A DNA stretch of 64,000 nt from Ktedonosporobacter rubrisoli (GTDB taxonomy: Bacteria > Chloroflexota > Ktedonobacteria > Ktedonobacterales > Ktedonobacteraceae): positions 6,634,001 through 6,698,000 of the forward strand of contig NZ_CP035758.1 of the NCBI RefSeq assembly GCF_004208415.1, given 5' to 3'. The notes under the pieces are model-generated. The model did not search any database. It was not told the DNA's origin and saw only the letters and a list, made by a program, of their open reading frames with translations. This document shows, one piece after another, positions 35,730 to 44,476 of the stretch; position 1 is the stretch's first letter, and each line of letters starts with the position of its first letter. A program made the position numbers and the translations under genes.

Positions 35730-35874
35730 GGACAAGGACAAGGACAAAGATGATGATAAAAAGGATGATCCCTGGAGGATGCCCAGCACGCCGCCGATCC
35801 CTGATACGCCAGAACCGAAGGAGAACCCCTGGGAACTCCCTAATACGCCCGATCCATTCAAACCAGGCTGGTAA
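35689..35874 (+). CDS. Small acidic protein with Lys/Asp repeat and PWxxPxTP repeats
   Basis: The 61-residue product has a DKDKDKDKDDDKKDD stretch followed by two related segments, DPWRMPSTPPIPDTPEP and NPWELPNTPDPF. It is disordered-looking, with no cysteine and no membrane helix. The matching DNA has GGACAA tandem hexamers at 35734-35750. The ATG at 35689 follows AAGAAAGGA; an ATG at 35680 is also in frame. It overlaps the HAD gene by 41 bases in another frame. I know no homologous family; it is listed because site, position and length agree with a real last gene of the operon. Confidence 0.55.
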   Translation: MTMTQFKSWILGDKDKDKDKDDDKKDDPWRMPSTPPIPDTPEPKENPWELPNTPDPFKPGW

Positions 35875-35995
35875 ATTTTGACTAAATTAGAGCTTCATTC
35901 AAAATACACGACCTTCCTTGAAGTGCGTTATCCTTAGCGCTAAGGACGAGGCATAGCTTGCAATTGCGGCTGTGCCTCTCTGGCTGGCATGCCTC

Positions 35996-36796
35996 TTAAG
36001 GGCGGGGCTGTCGCTGCCAGCCGTACTCGCGATAGATGCTCAAGGTTTGCTGATCGCCGGGCACATAGCTTACCATCGAATAGGCCGAGATGCCCGTAAA
36101 GATCGTGGTAGCCGTACGCAACGTAAGGTGTCCCAGTTTGCGATGCTGTATCTGGAAGGTAAAGGACGGCGAAGGTTTTTTGGGATAGGTAGCGGCCGCG
36201 ATACGGCGAAAATCCGGCAGTTCACGCAACTGCTTGATCAAGGTCTTATATTCGGGCAAATGCGTAATTGTGCGCGTATCATATTGAAAGTCGGTCACCA
36301 GGCGGCGGGCAAGATTCTCCCAGCCATGGAAGCGCGAGCGCAGCGCAGGATCAAAGACAAGCTCCAACAGATGTAATTGCTCGCGCGAAGTAATTTCTTC
36401 TCGAATGTCGAAGAGGATGCTCACGGCCTCATTCCACGAATGGAAGTACCACAATTTGGTGAGCGAGTGCGCAGGATAGAGCGTGTTATGCACCAGCAAG
36501 CGCGCAAGTTCACCCAGATCCAGCAAAGTGCTTTCCAGCGGCTCGCTGACAAACTGACCTGTCAGAGCAGTATAGGCGCGATAAAGTTGCTCCCTTTCCT
36601 CTGTGGACAAATCCAGGGCCAGGGCGATATTGCGTACCACATGGGGGGAAGGATTCATGCGCTGGCCCGTCTCAAGATGATAGACATAGGTGCGCGAGAG
36701 ACGCGTTGCCTGCGCCAGCTGACCTTGCGATAAACCGCGCCTCTGCCTGAAATAGGCAACGAGTCGCGAAAAATCAGTAATATCATCAATATTCAT
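35996..36796 (-). CDS. XRE-type regulator with MmyB-like ligand-binding domain
   Basis: The 266-residue protein has an XRE helix-turn-helix (LVAYFRQRRGLSQGQLAQATR, LSRTYVYHLETGQR) and a C-terminal domain of the MmyB-like type. In the latter, PHVVRNIALALDLSTEEREQLYRAYT is followed by the beta-helix mixture WENLARRLVTDFQYDTRT. MmyB-like domains bind a fatty-acid-like ligand in structural work on this family. I used the ATG at 36796 because AAGAGGATGTGAG lies just before it. The fad cluster starts 218 bases away on the other strand, so it is a candidate regulator of that cluster, which is inference. Confidence 0.85.
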   Translation of the reverse strand: MNIDDITDFSRLVAYFRQRRGLSQGQLAQATRLSRTYVYHLETGQRMNPSPHVVRNIALALDLSTEEREQLYRAYTALTGQFVSEPLESTLLDLGELARLLVHNTLYPAHSLTKLWYFHSWNEAVSILFDIREEITSREQLHLLELVFDPALRSRFHGWENLARRLVTDFQYDTRTITHLPEYKTLIKQLRELPDFRRIAAATYPKKPSPSFTFQIQHRKLGHLTLRTATTIFTGISAYSMVSYVPGDQQTLSIYREYGWQRQPRP

Positions 36797-37013
36797 CTCA
36801 CATCCTCTTGCCCCTGTAATCAGATATATTACAAAAATCTCGTTAGCTACCAGCTTATTATGCCGCAAAACTTGTTAGCTGGCAACATTTCTATCTGCCT
36901 GGTTCTACCATATAATTAAAGAAGATGATGGGCTGTTGTTGCTTGTAGGGCGACAAAGTAGTCGTCCCTGATACCTGCGCCAGGGTATCGTGTAGAGAGG
37001 AGCTACTTGCTGA

Positions 37014-38792
37014 ATGTCTGACTCATCGCTGACCAACAACACGCAAACGGAGAACATATCCGCGCAAGCCACCACGGGAGCTGCAGAGCTTTCCACGGAG
37101 CGCCCGTGGTTACGTCACTATGAACAGGGAGTCCCTGCCCAGATAGAGATCCCGGATCATCCGCTCACCTGGCTGCTTGATAACACGGCAAGCCGTTATC
37201 CAGGCAAAACCGCATGCATTTATTACGGTCATAAAATCACCTATGCTCAGCTCTCTAGCCTGGCCAATCGTTTCGCCGCAGCGTTACAGCGCCTTGGCGT
37301 TAAGCAAGGAGATCGCGTTGCCCTGGCACTCCCCAACATTCCTCAGTTTCCCATCGCCTTCTATGGCATTCTGCGCGCAGGGGCGATAGTCGTGCAGACC
37401 AACCCGCTGTACACCCAGAAAGAGCTGCTGCATCAGCTCAGCGACTCAGGGGCGCGCATCATTATAATGCTCGACACCTTTTATCCCATCGTGCGCGAGA
37501 TTCGCAAAACCCTCAGCCTCGATCACGTCATCATCACCAATCCGGCAGATTTCCTGCCGCCCTTACTCCATGTGCTCTATCCCCTGACCCAGCGCAATAA
37601 CAAGATCCCTGAGCCGGCTCTGAGCGAAAAAGAGCTTCACGAAGACCCGCTACTACACCGGATGCAAACGCTGCTAGAAACGCACATCGATGGCAACATT
37701 GAGCTATTCAACCTGCCAGCCGCCAGGAGCGATGACATAGCTGTACTGCAGTACACCGGCGGCACAACGGGAGTCTCCAAAGGGGTCATGCTCACCCATC
37801 GGAATTTGCTCGCCAACACCCTGCAAGTCCGTGCCTGGCTTCCCAAAATTCGCGAAGGTGAAGAGACCATCCTATGCGTGGCGCCCTTTTTCCACGCGTA
37901 TGGCCTGACCGTTGGCATGAACTCAGCCATCATCATGGCCGCAGCCATGCTTCTGCTGCCACGCTTCAAAGCCGATGACGTCATCAAGGCCATCAGGCGC
38001 TATCGCCCTACCCTCTTCCCTGGCATACCAACCATGTATATCGCCCTTATGCGCAAGGTTGGCAAGCGAACGCAGGACCTTAACTCAATCAAATACTGTA
38101 TCAGTGGCGCTGCCCCGCTTCCCGAGCAGGTGCAAAAAGAATTTGAAGCCATGACCGGTGCCCGGCTCGTCGAAGGCTACGGTCTGAGCGAAGCCTCCCC
38201 GGTAACGCATGCCAATCCGCTCACCGATGAATGCCGCAACGGCAGTATTGGCCTACCTTTTCCCGGTGTCGAGGCCATGATCATGAACAGAGAGACAGGT
38301 CAGCCAGTGCGCGCCGGCGAAGTTGGTGAGATTATGGTCAAAGGCCCCAATATTATGCAAGGTTACTGGAATCGTGAAGCGGAGACAAAGGCCATTTTTC
38401 ACAACGGCTGGATGCATACCGGCGACGTAGGCAAGATGGACGAAGAAGGCTACTTCTATGTTATCGAGCGCGCCAAAGATCTCATTATCGCCGGCGGTTT
38501 TAATATCTACCCGCGCGAAGTTGAAGAGGTATTGTTTAAGCATCCCGCCATCCTGGAAGCTGCCGCAGTTGGCGTAGCCGATGAGTATCGCGGCGAAACT
38601 GTCGCCGCCTTTATTGTACTCAAGCCGGGCCACGAGCCCACAGAACAGATCAAGCAAGAGATAGTAAGCTTCTGCAAACAGGAACTGGCGGCCTATAAAG
38701 TTCCCAAGATCCTGGAGTTCCGCGAGAGTTTACCCAAAACACTGGTAGGAAAGGTCTTACGCAGAGAGTTGAAGGTAACCAAGCAGGCATAA
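37014..38792 (+). CDS. fadD: Long-chain acyl-CoA synthetase
   Basis: The 592-residue enzyme activates fatty acids to acyl-CoA with ATP. The AMP-binding signature is YTGGTTGVSKGVMLTHRNLL (about residue 246). Downstream come GYGLSEASP, the linker GWMHTGDVGKMDEEGYFYVIERAKDLI, and the C-terminal Lys region LPKTLVGKVLRRELK. The N-terminal 35 residues are Ser/Thr-rich and not conserved. The start follows AGAGGAGC by 11 bases. It is the first gene of a four-gene beta-oxidation cluster, with the dehydrogenase gene 39 bases later. The XRE-MmyB regulator faces it across a 217-base gap. Confidence 0.93.
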   Translation: MSDSSLTNNTQTENISAQATTGAAELSTERPWLRHYEQGVPAQIEIPDHPLTWLLDNTASRYPGKTACIYYGHKITYAQLSSLANRFAAALQRLGVKQGDRVALALPNIPQFPIAFYGILRAGAIVVQTNPLYTQKELLHQLSDSGARIIIMLDTFYPIVREIRKTLSLDHVIITNPADFLPPLLHVLYPLTQRNNKIPEPALSEKELHEDPLLHRMQTLLETHIDGNIELFNLPAARSDDIAVLQYTGGTTGVSKGVMLTHRNLLANTLQVRAWLPKIREGEETILCVAPFFHAYGLTVGMNSAIIMAAAMLLLPRFKADDVIKAIRRYRPTLFPGIPTMYIALMRKVGKRTQDLNSIKYCISGAAPLPEQVQKEFEAMTGARLVEGYGLSEASPVTHANPLTDECRNGSIGLPFPGVEAMIMNRETGQPVRAGEVGEIMVKGPNIMQGYWNREAETKAIFHNGWMHTGDVGKMDEEGYFYVIERAKDLIIAGGFNIYPREVEEVLFKHPAILEAAAVGVADEYRGETVAAFIVLKPGHEPTEQIKQEIVSFCKQELAAYKVPKILEFRESLPKTLVGKVLRRELKVTKQA

Positions 38793-38831
38793 AAATAAGC
38801 GCTTACCGTAAGCAAAGGAGAACCAAAACGC

Positions 38832-40616
38832 ATGTCAACGACGATTAAACCCACCGAAACGGGCACAGCATTTCTCACAGCCACGGCGGCCGAGAGTGCC
38901 GATAAGATATTCAGCCTGGAGCAGCGCGACGAAGAGCAGCGCTGGATTCAGGAATCGGCAGCAACATTTATCGAGCGCGAAGTCCTACCCAAGCTGGAAG
39001 CCATTGAGCATCAGGAGCCTGGCGTCATGCCAGGACTTGTCAAGCAGGCCGGCGAACAAGGCTTGCTCAGCATTGAAGTCCCTGAGCAGTATGGCGGCTC
39101 GGAACTTGGCTTGCTTACAGCAGCCCTGGTCGGCTCAGTCTTGCGCGAGGCTTCGTTCAGTGTTGCTTACGGTGGCCACACAACTATTGGCACACTACCC
39201 ATCGTCTATTATGGCACTGAAGAGCAAAAGCAGAAATATCTGCCCAAGTTGGCGAGCGGCGAATGGATCTCGGCCTATGCCCTGACCGAGCCTGGTGCGG
39301 GCTCGGACGCCATGCACATCAGCACACGGGCCGAGCTCTCGCCCGATGGCAAACACTACATCCTCAACGGCACCAAGCAATGGATCTCCAATGCAGGCTT
39401 TGCCGATATCATGGTAGCCTTTGCACGCATCGGCGATAATAAGCCCTCAGCCTTCATCGTCGAAGCCAACTGGCCAGGAGTCTCGACAGGAACCGAAGAG
39501 CGCAAGATGGGCATCAAGGGCTCCTCAACGCGCCAGGTCTACTTTGAGAACGCGCATGTGCCCGTCGAAAACTTGCTTGGCGAGATTCACAAAGGCTACA
39601 AGATCGCCTTTAACATCCTCAACATCGGGCGCCTCAAGCTGGGCGCAGGCGCGGCAGGCGGCGCACGCACGGCTCTGGGCTATGCCGCCGCATACACCAC
39701 TGAGCGCAAGGCCTTTGGTAAGTTCTTGCACGAATTCGGCATGATCCAGAAGAAGCTCGCCCGCATGGCAGCTGAGACCTACGCCGCCGAGAGCGAGGTC
39801 TTTAGAACCGCCGCCAATATTGCACGGGCGCAGAGCACGGCTGGGCACGACACCACAACTATCTTTAAGGCCGTCGAAGACTACGCTATCGAGGCCTCTA
39901 TCGCCAAAGTGCATGGCAGCGAAGTGCTTGCCTACGTCGTAGACGAGGGTGTGCAGATCTTTGGCGGTTATGGCTTTATGCAAGAATATCCTATCGAGAA
40001 GTCCTACCGCGACGCGCGCATCCAGCGTATCTTTGAGGGCACCAACGAGATCAACCGCCTGGTAGCTTCCGGTACGCTCTTCCGCCGCGTCCTCTCCGGC
40101 AAGCTCGACCTTATGGCAAAATATCCCGAGATCGAAGCGCGCGTCAAAGCCGGCCAGGGCGTCGATAGGGCCGGCGAAGAGGTTCCAGCCGATCTGCGGA
40201 CTGCTGTCAATGCAGTCGAGCGCGCCAAGGACGCCACGCTTTATTCGGCCATGCGCGTGGCCATGAAGTATATGCAGGGCATCGAGAATGAGCAGGAGTT
40301 CATCGACTATCTTGCCAACCTGCTCATCGAGCTCTATGCCTCCGATAGCGCCTTAGCCAGAGCCATTCAGGCCGTGCGGCGCGGCGACGAAAACAGCGCA
40401 GTTCATGTCAGATTAGCCCAGCTGGCAACCTGGCTCTCCTTCTCGCGCATTCGCACCAATCTAGAGCAAATGATCATGTCCTACACCGACGAGGGCAAAG
40501 TAGAGAAAGAGCTTGCCCGCGTACGCACATATGTCGGGGACTATCTCCTCAACGGCGTTAGCCTGCAGCGCGAGCTAGCGGCCATTGTCGTCGAGAAGCA
40601 GGGCTATCCGCTTTAA
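38832..40616 (+). CDS. fadE: Acyl-CoA dehydrogenase
   Basis: The 594-residue flavoenzyme catalyses the first oxidation of beta-oxidation. The FAD-binding start GWISAY-type segment reads SGEWISAYALTEPGAGSDAM, followed by GTKQWISNAGFADIMVAF, and FKAFGKF-type helix sequence ERKAFGKFLHEFGMIQKKLA. The catalytic Glu sits in RIFEGTNEINRLV. The C-terminal 150 residues extend beyond the core ACAD and resemble the longer very-long-chain/FadE forms of Bacillus. It is cotranscribed with fadD (39 bases) and lies 168 bases ahead of the thiolase gene. That gap contains a 9-bp hairpin. Confidence 0.94.
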   Translation: MSTTIKPTETGTAFLTATAAESADKIFSLEQRDEEQRWIQESAATFIEREVLPKLEAIEHQEPGVMPGLVKQAGEQGLLSIEVPEQYGGSELGLLTAALVGSVLREASFSVAYGGHTTIGTLPIVYYGTEEQKQKYLPKLASGEWISAYALTEPGAGSDAMHISTRAELSPDGKHYILNGTKQWISNAGFADIMVAFARIGDNKPSAFIVEANWPGVSTGTEERKMGIKGSSTRQVYFENAHVPVENLLGEIHKGYKIAFNILNIGRLKLGAGAAGGARTALGYAAAYTTERKAFGKFLHEFGMIQKKLARMAAETYAAESEVFRTAANIARAQSTAGHDTTTIFKAVEDYAIEASIAKVHGSEVLAYVVDEGVQIFGGYGFMQEYPIEKSYRDARIQRIFEGTNEINRLVASGTLFRRVLSGKLDLMAKYPEIEARVKAGQGVDRAGEEVPADLRTAVNAVERAKDATLYSAMRVAMKYMQGIENEQEFIDYLANLLIELYASDSALARAIQAVRRGDENSAVHVRLAQLATWLSFSRIRTNLEQMIMSYTDEGKVEKELARVRTYVGDYLLNGVSLQRELAAIVVEKQGYPL

Positions 40617-40691
40617 GCCGGTCGGAGCGCGTCGGGCCGCAGGCTGGTCGAAGAGAGCATAAGCGGTCGCAGTAATCTTAACTTATTACGA

Positions 40692-40731
40692 CCAGCCATG
40701 CTCCATGTTTGAGCCATAGGAACATGGCTGG
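40692..40731 (+). terminator. Hairpin between fadE and fadA
   Basis: CCAGCCATG (40692-40700) faces CATGGCTGG (40723-40731) with a 22-base loop. The following CTTCTCTTCGT is pyrimidine-rich rather than a T-run. It could reduce, rather than stop, transcription into fadA. Equally it may act as an RNA-stability element in one long transcript. Confidence 0.5.
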
Positions 40732-40783
40732 CTTCTCTTCGTCCTGCGCCTGGCCCTTATCAGAGATTGCAAGGAGTTTACTC

Positions 40784-41980
40784 ATGGCCGAAGCCGTTAT
40801 TGTCAGTGCAGTACGCACACCCATCGGGCGCGCAAATAAAGGCGTCCTCAAAGATGTGCGCCCCGATGATCTAGCCGCCTTAACCATAAAAGCTGCTGTC
40901 GAGCGCGTGCCTGGCCTGGATCGCTCGTTGATCGAAGATGTTATTCTGGGCTGCGCTTTTCCCGAGGGCGAGCAAGGCATGAACCTGGCTCGCATCGTTG
41001 GTGCCCTGGCCGGTCTGCCCGAAACCGCCGGCGGCGTCACCGTCAATCGTTTCTGTGCCTCAAGCCTGCAAGCCTTCAATATGGCCGCCCAGAGCATTAT
41101 GCTGGACCAGGGCGAGGTCATCGTGGCCGGCGGTGTCGAGAACATGTCGCGCGTGCCCATGGGCGGCTTTAACCCTAGCTTTAATCCGCGCCTGGTCAAA
41201 CCCCAGGAAGGCGAAAAAATCAGCTCAGCCTATCCGCCCTGCGAGCTGGAATACGGCTATGCCAGCTATATGCCCATGGGCATTACCGCCGAAAACCTGG
41301 CGCGCAAGTATGAGATCAGCCGCGCGGAACAAGACGCCTTCGCCCTGCGCAGCCATCAGCGCGCCATCGCCGCTAGCGATCAAGGCATCTTTCAGCGCGA
41401 AATCGTGCCAGTGCCCCTGCCGGACGGAGGCCTTATGGAGCGCGACGAGGGGCCACGCCGCGATACCTCGCTGGAGAAGCTGGCCAGCCTCGAACCTGCC
41501 TTTATCAAGGGCGGCACCGTCACCGCTGGCAACTCAAGTCCGCTTAACGATGGCGCGGCCGCCGTGGTGTTAATGGCTGCCGAGCGCGCCCGCGATCTCG
41601 GCATTACGCCGCTGGCCAGAGTGCGCGCCATGGCCGTGGCCGGCGTACGACCCGACATAATGGGTATTGGTCCCGTGCCTGCAGTGCGCAAACTGCTGCA
41701 ACGCTCAGGATTACAGCTTAGCGACATCGATATTATCGAGCTTAACGAAGCCTTTGCCGTCCAGAATCTTGCAGTGATCAGAGAGCTGGGCCTCAACCAG
41801 GAAAAGCTTAACCCTCACGGCGGAGCCATTGCTCTGGGCCATCCTCTGGGCTGTAGCGGCGCGCGCCTGATCGCCACCCTGCTCAACGATCTGCAGACTG
41901 CAGATAAAACTCTAGGCATTGCTACCCTCTGCGTCGGCGGCGGCCAGGGCGTGGCAACCCTTATCGAGAGGATGGCATAG
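40784..41980 (+). CDS. fadA: Acetyl-CoA acyltransferase (3-ketoacyl-CoA thiolase)
   Basis: The 398-residue thiolase cleaves 3-ketoacyl-CoA with CoA. The nucleophilic Cys is in VNRFCASSLQAFNMAAQS (about residue 91). The His/acid pair is in NPHGGAIALGHPLGCSGAR, and the second Cys is in LCVGGGQGVATLIE. The start at 40784 follows AAGGAG. It is separated by one base from the next gene, whose start at 41982 directly follows the stop, so the two are translationally coupled. The order fadA then fadN differs from Bacillus subtilis, where fadN comes first. Confidence 0.95.
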   Translation: MAEAVIVSAVRTPIGRANKGVLKDVRPDDLAALTIKAAVERVPGLDRSLIEDVILGCAFPEGEQGMNLARIVGALAGLPETAGGVTVNRFCASSLQAFNMAAQSIMLDQGEVIVAGGVENMSRVPMGGFNPSFNPRLVKPQEGEKISSAYPPCELEYGYASYMPMGITAENLARKYEISRAEQDAFALRSHQRAIAASDQGIFQREIVPVPLPDGGLMERDEGPRRDTSLEKLASLEPAFIKGGTVTAGNSSPLNDGAAAVVLMAAERARDLGITPLARVRAMAVAGVRPDIMGIGPVPAVRKLLQRSGLQLSDIDIIELNEAFAVQNLAVIRELGLNQEKLNPHGGAIALGHPLGCSGARLIATLLNDLQTADKTLGIATLCVGGGQGVATLIERMA

Positions 41981-41981
41981 T

Positions 41982-44384
41982 ATGTCCGCAGCAAAGCCAT
42001 ATCAAATCCGTAAAGCTGCTGTGCTGGGCGCCGGCGTCATGGGTGCGGCCATTGCTGCCCACCTGGCCAATGTTGGCATCCCCTGCCTGCTGCTCGATAT
42101 CGTACCGCCGGGCGAGACAAAAGAGCGCAATATCCTGGCCCGCAGCGGCCTGGAGAAGGCCCTTAAGGCCAAACCGGCGGCCTTCTATAGCCAGCGCGGA
42201 GCCCGCCTGGTTTCCATCGGCAATATCGAGGATGATCTTGAGCAGCTCAGGGGCGTCGACTGGATCATCGAGGCAGTCGTTGAACGCCTTGACATCAAGC
42301 AGGCCCTCTACAGCAAACTTGAGAGCGTATTGAAGCCAGGCACTCTGATCAGTTCCAATACCTCAGGCCTGCCCGCGCACTTACTTGTTGAGGGACGCAG
42401 TGAACAATTTCGCCACAACTTCCTGATCACGCACTTCTTCAATCCCGTGCGCTATATGCGCTTGCTCGAACTGGTGCCCAACGCCGAGACCGATCCGGCC
42501 GCCATCGCCTACATGCAGCAATTTGGCAGCGAGATCCTGGACAAAGGCGTCGTGCTGTGCAAGGACACACCAAACTTTATCGCCAACCGTATCGGCATCC
42601 ACGGCTTTATGTCAGCCATCCAGCACGCCCTGAGCGAAGGTTATAGCGTAAGCGAAGTTGACGCCATCCTGGGTTCCAGCATGGGCCGGCCCAAATCCGC
42701 CATCTTCCGCACCGCCGACCTCTCAGGCCTTGACACCCTGCTCCACGTCGCCGACAACCTCTACCAGAACGCGCCACAGGATGAGCAGCGCGAGCTCTTC
42801 CGCGTCCCGGAAGTCCTGCGCGAAATGGTCAGGCGCAACCTGCTCGGCGAGAAAACCGGTCAGGGATTTTATAAGCGCATCAAGCATCCCGGCGCCGAAT
42901 CTACCATCCTGGCCCTGAACCTGCAAACGCTAGAGTACGAGCCGCAGCCCAAGGTACGCTTTGACTCCATTGGAGCCGCGCGCACCATCGAAGATCCGGC
43001 CCAGCGCATGCTCAAAGTCCTGGATGGTGAAGACCGCGCCAGTATCCTGGCCGGCGAGACCACAGCAGATTCCTTGATTTATGCCGCCCGGCGCGCTGAA
43101 GAGATTGCCGAGAGCATCGTGGCGATCGACGAAGCCATGCGCTGGGGCTTCAACTTCGAGCTTGGCAGCTTCGAAGTCTGGGACGCCCTTTTGCAGCAAC
43201 CCGCAATTCTACAGAAAGTCTTCAAGGATCGCGAGCTACCCGCACTGGTGCAGCGCGTGCAGAGCGCGGGTCAGGATACCTTCTATATTACGCGGGAGGG
43301 ACAGCGCCAGTACTTCGACTTCAAGACCGGGATCTATCAGCCAGTCCCCAAGCCAGCCGGCAACGTCTCGCTCTCAGCGGCCCGCAGTAGCAATAAAGTC
43401 GTCAGGGATAATGGCTCAGCAGCCCTTATCGATCTGGGAGACGGCATAGGCTGCGTCGAGTTCCACACAAAAATGAACTCCATCGATGAAGGCATTATCG
43501 AGATGCTGCGCTACGCCGTCGAGGAGGGACAGAAGCAGTTTCGCGCCCTCGTCATCGGCAACGAAGCCGCCGACTTCTCAGCTGGTGCCAATCTCCTGCT
43601 CATCCTTATGGGCGCCAGGCAGGGCGAATGGAAGATGCTTGATGACGCCATTAACGGCTTGCAGCAGGCCAACCTCTTGCTCAAATATAGCCCGATCCCC
43701 ATCGTGGCCGCTCCTGCCGGGCGCGTGCTGGGCGGAGGCTGTGAAATCGTCCTGCACTGTAGCCACACCCGTGCCTATGCCGAGACCTATATGGGGCAGG
43801 TCGAGGTAGGCGTTGGCCTGGTTCCGGCGGGAGGCGGCTGCAAAGAGCTCTTGCTGCGCTACGGCGCGGATCTAGAAACCCAGCAGGCCCGAAAAACTGG
43901 CGGCACATTTACCCCGGCACGCCGAGCCTTTGAGATCATCGCCCTGGCCAGCGTCTCTACCAGCGCTCGCGAGGCCCAGGAACTGCGCTTCCTGCGCAAA
44001 ACCGATACCATCACCGTCAATCGCGATGTCTTGCTAAGGGACGCCAAGGCCGATGCCCTCAAGCTAGCCGAAGCCCGGGCCGCCGGCCAATGGCAGCCAG
44101 CCCAGGCCAAATTGCTCCTGCTACCCGGCCCGGGCGCCCGCCTCGTTCTGGAGCAGCAGGTAGACAATATGCAGCTGGCCGGCAAGATCAGTGAGCACGA
44201 TGCCCTCGTTGGACGCCATCTAGCCCGCGTCCTGACTGGCGGCGAATGTTCACCCATCGTCCCAGTAAGCGAGCAACAGGTCCTCGACCTGGAGCGCGAA
44301 GCCTTTCTCAGCCTGTGCGGCACAGAAAAGACGCAAGAGCGCATCCAGGCTATCCTCATGACCGGCAAGCCCTTGCGCAACTGA
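41982..44384 (+). CDS. fadN: 3-hydroxyacyl-CoA dehydrogenase/enoyl-CoA hydratase (FadN-type)
   Basis: The 800-residue protein is a bifunctional enzyme with the dehydrogenase first. NAD binding is at AVLGAGVMGAAIAAHLANVG (residue 12), followed by the dehydrogenase C-domains with FIANRIGIHGFM and GFYKRIK. From about residue 480 comes the enoyl-CoA hydratase domain (VIGNEAADFSAGANLLLIL, with VGLVPAGGGCKELLLR carrying the catalytic region). In E. coli FadB the hydratase comes first. The order here is that of Bacillus FadN. The product works with FadA, encoded directly upstream. Confidence 0.93.
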   Translation: MSAAKPYQIRKAAVLGAGVMGAAIAAHLANVGIPCLLLDIVPPGETKERNILARSGLEKALKAKPAAFYSQRGARLVSIGNIEDDLEQLRGVDWIIEAVVERLDIKQALYSKLESVLKPGTLISSNTSGLPAHLLVEGRSEQFRHNFLITHFFNPVRYMRLLELVPNAETDPAAIAYMQQFGSEILDKGVVLCKDTPNFIANRIGIHGFMSAIQHALSEGYSVSEVDAILGSSMGRPKSAIFRTADLSGLDTLLHVADNLYQNAPQDEQRELFRVPEVLREMVRRNLLGEKTGQGFYKRIKHPGAESTILALNLQTLEYEPQPKVRFDSIGAARTIEDPAQRMLKVLDGEDRASILAGETTADSLIYAARRAEEIAESIVAIDEAMRWGFNFELGSFEVWDALLQQPAILQKVFKDRELPALVQRVQSAGQDTFYITREGQRQYFDFKTGIYQPVPKPAGNVSLSAARSSNKVVRDNGSAALIDLGDGIGCVEFHTKMNSIDEGIIEMLRYAVEEGQKQFRALVIGNEAADFSAGANLLLILMGARQGEWKMLDDAINGLQQANLLLKYSPIPIVAAPAGRVLGGGCEIVLHCSHTRAYAETYMGQVEVGVGLVPAGGGCKELLLRYGADLETQQARKTGGTFTPARRAFEIIALASVSTSAREAQELRFLRKTDTITVNRDVLLRDAKADALKLAEARAAGQWQPAQAKLLLLPGPGARLVLEQQVDNMQLAGKISEHDALVGRHLARVLTGGECSPIVPVSEQQVLDLEREAFLSLCGTEKTQERIQAILMTGKPLRN

Positions 44385-44429
44385 GTTGCGGCCAATTAGC
44401 ATGTGATAGGCAAATGCCAAGCAATAAAA

Positions 44430-44456
44430 AGAGCCAGCTGCAATGCGGCCGGCTCT
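44430..44456. terminator. Hairpin between fadN and the ABC ATPase gene
   Basis: AGAGCCAGC (44430-44438) can pair with GCCGGCTCT (44448-44456) with one mismatch. The preceding AAAAAG gives a U-run on the minus strand, so it best serves the converging ATPase transcript. Confidence 0.6.
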
Positions 44457-44476
44457 CTTCGTGCATAGAATTGGGA

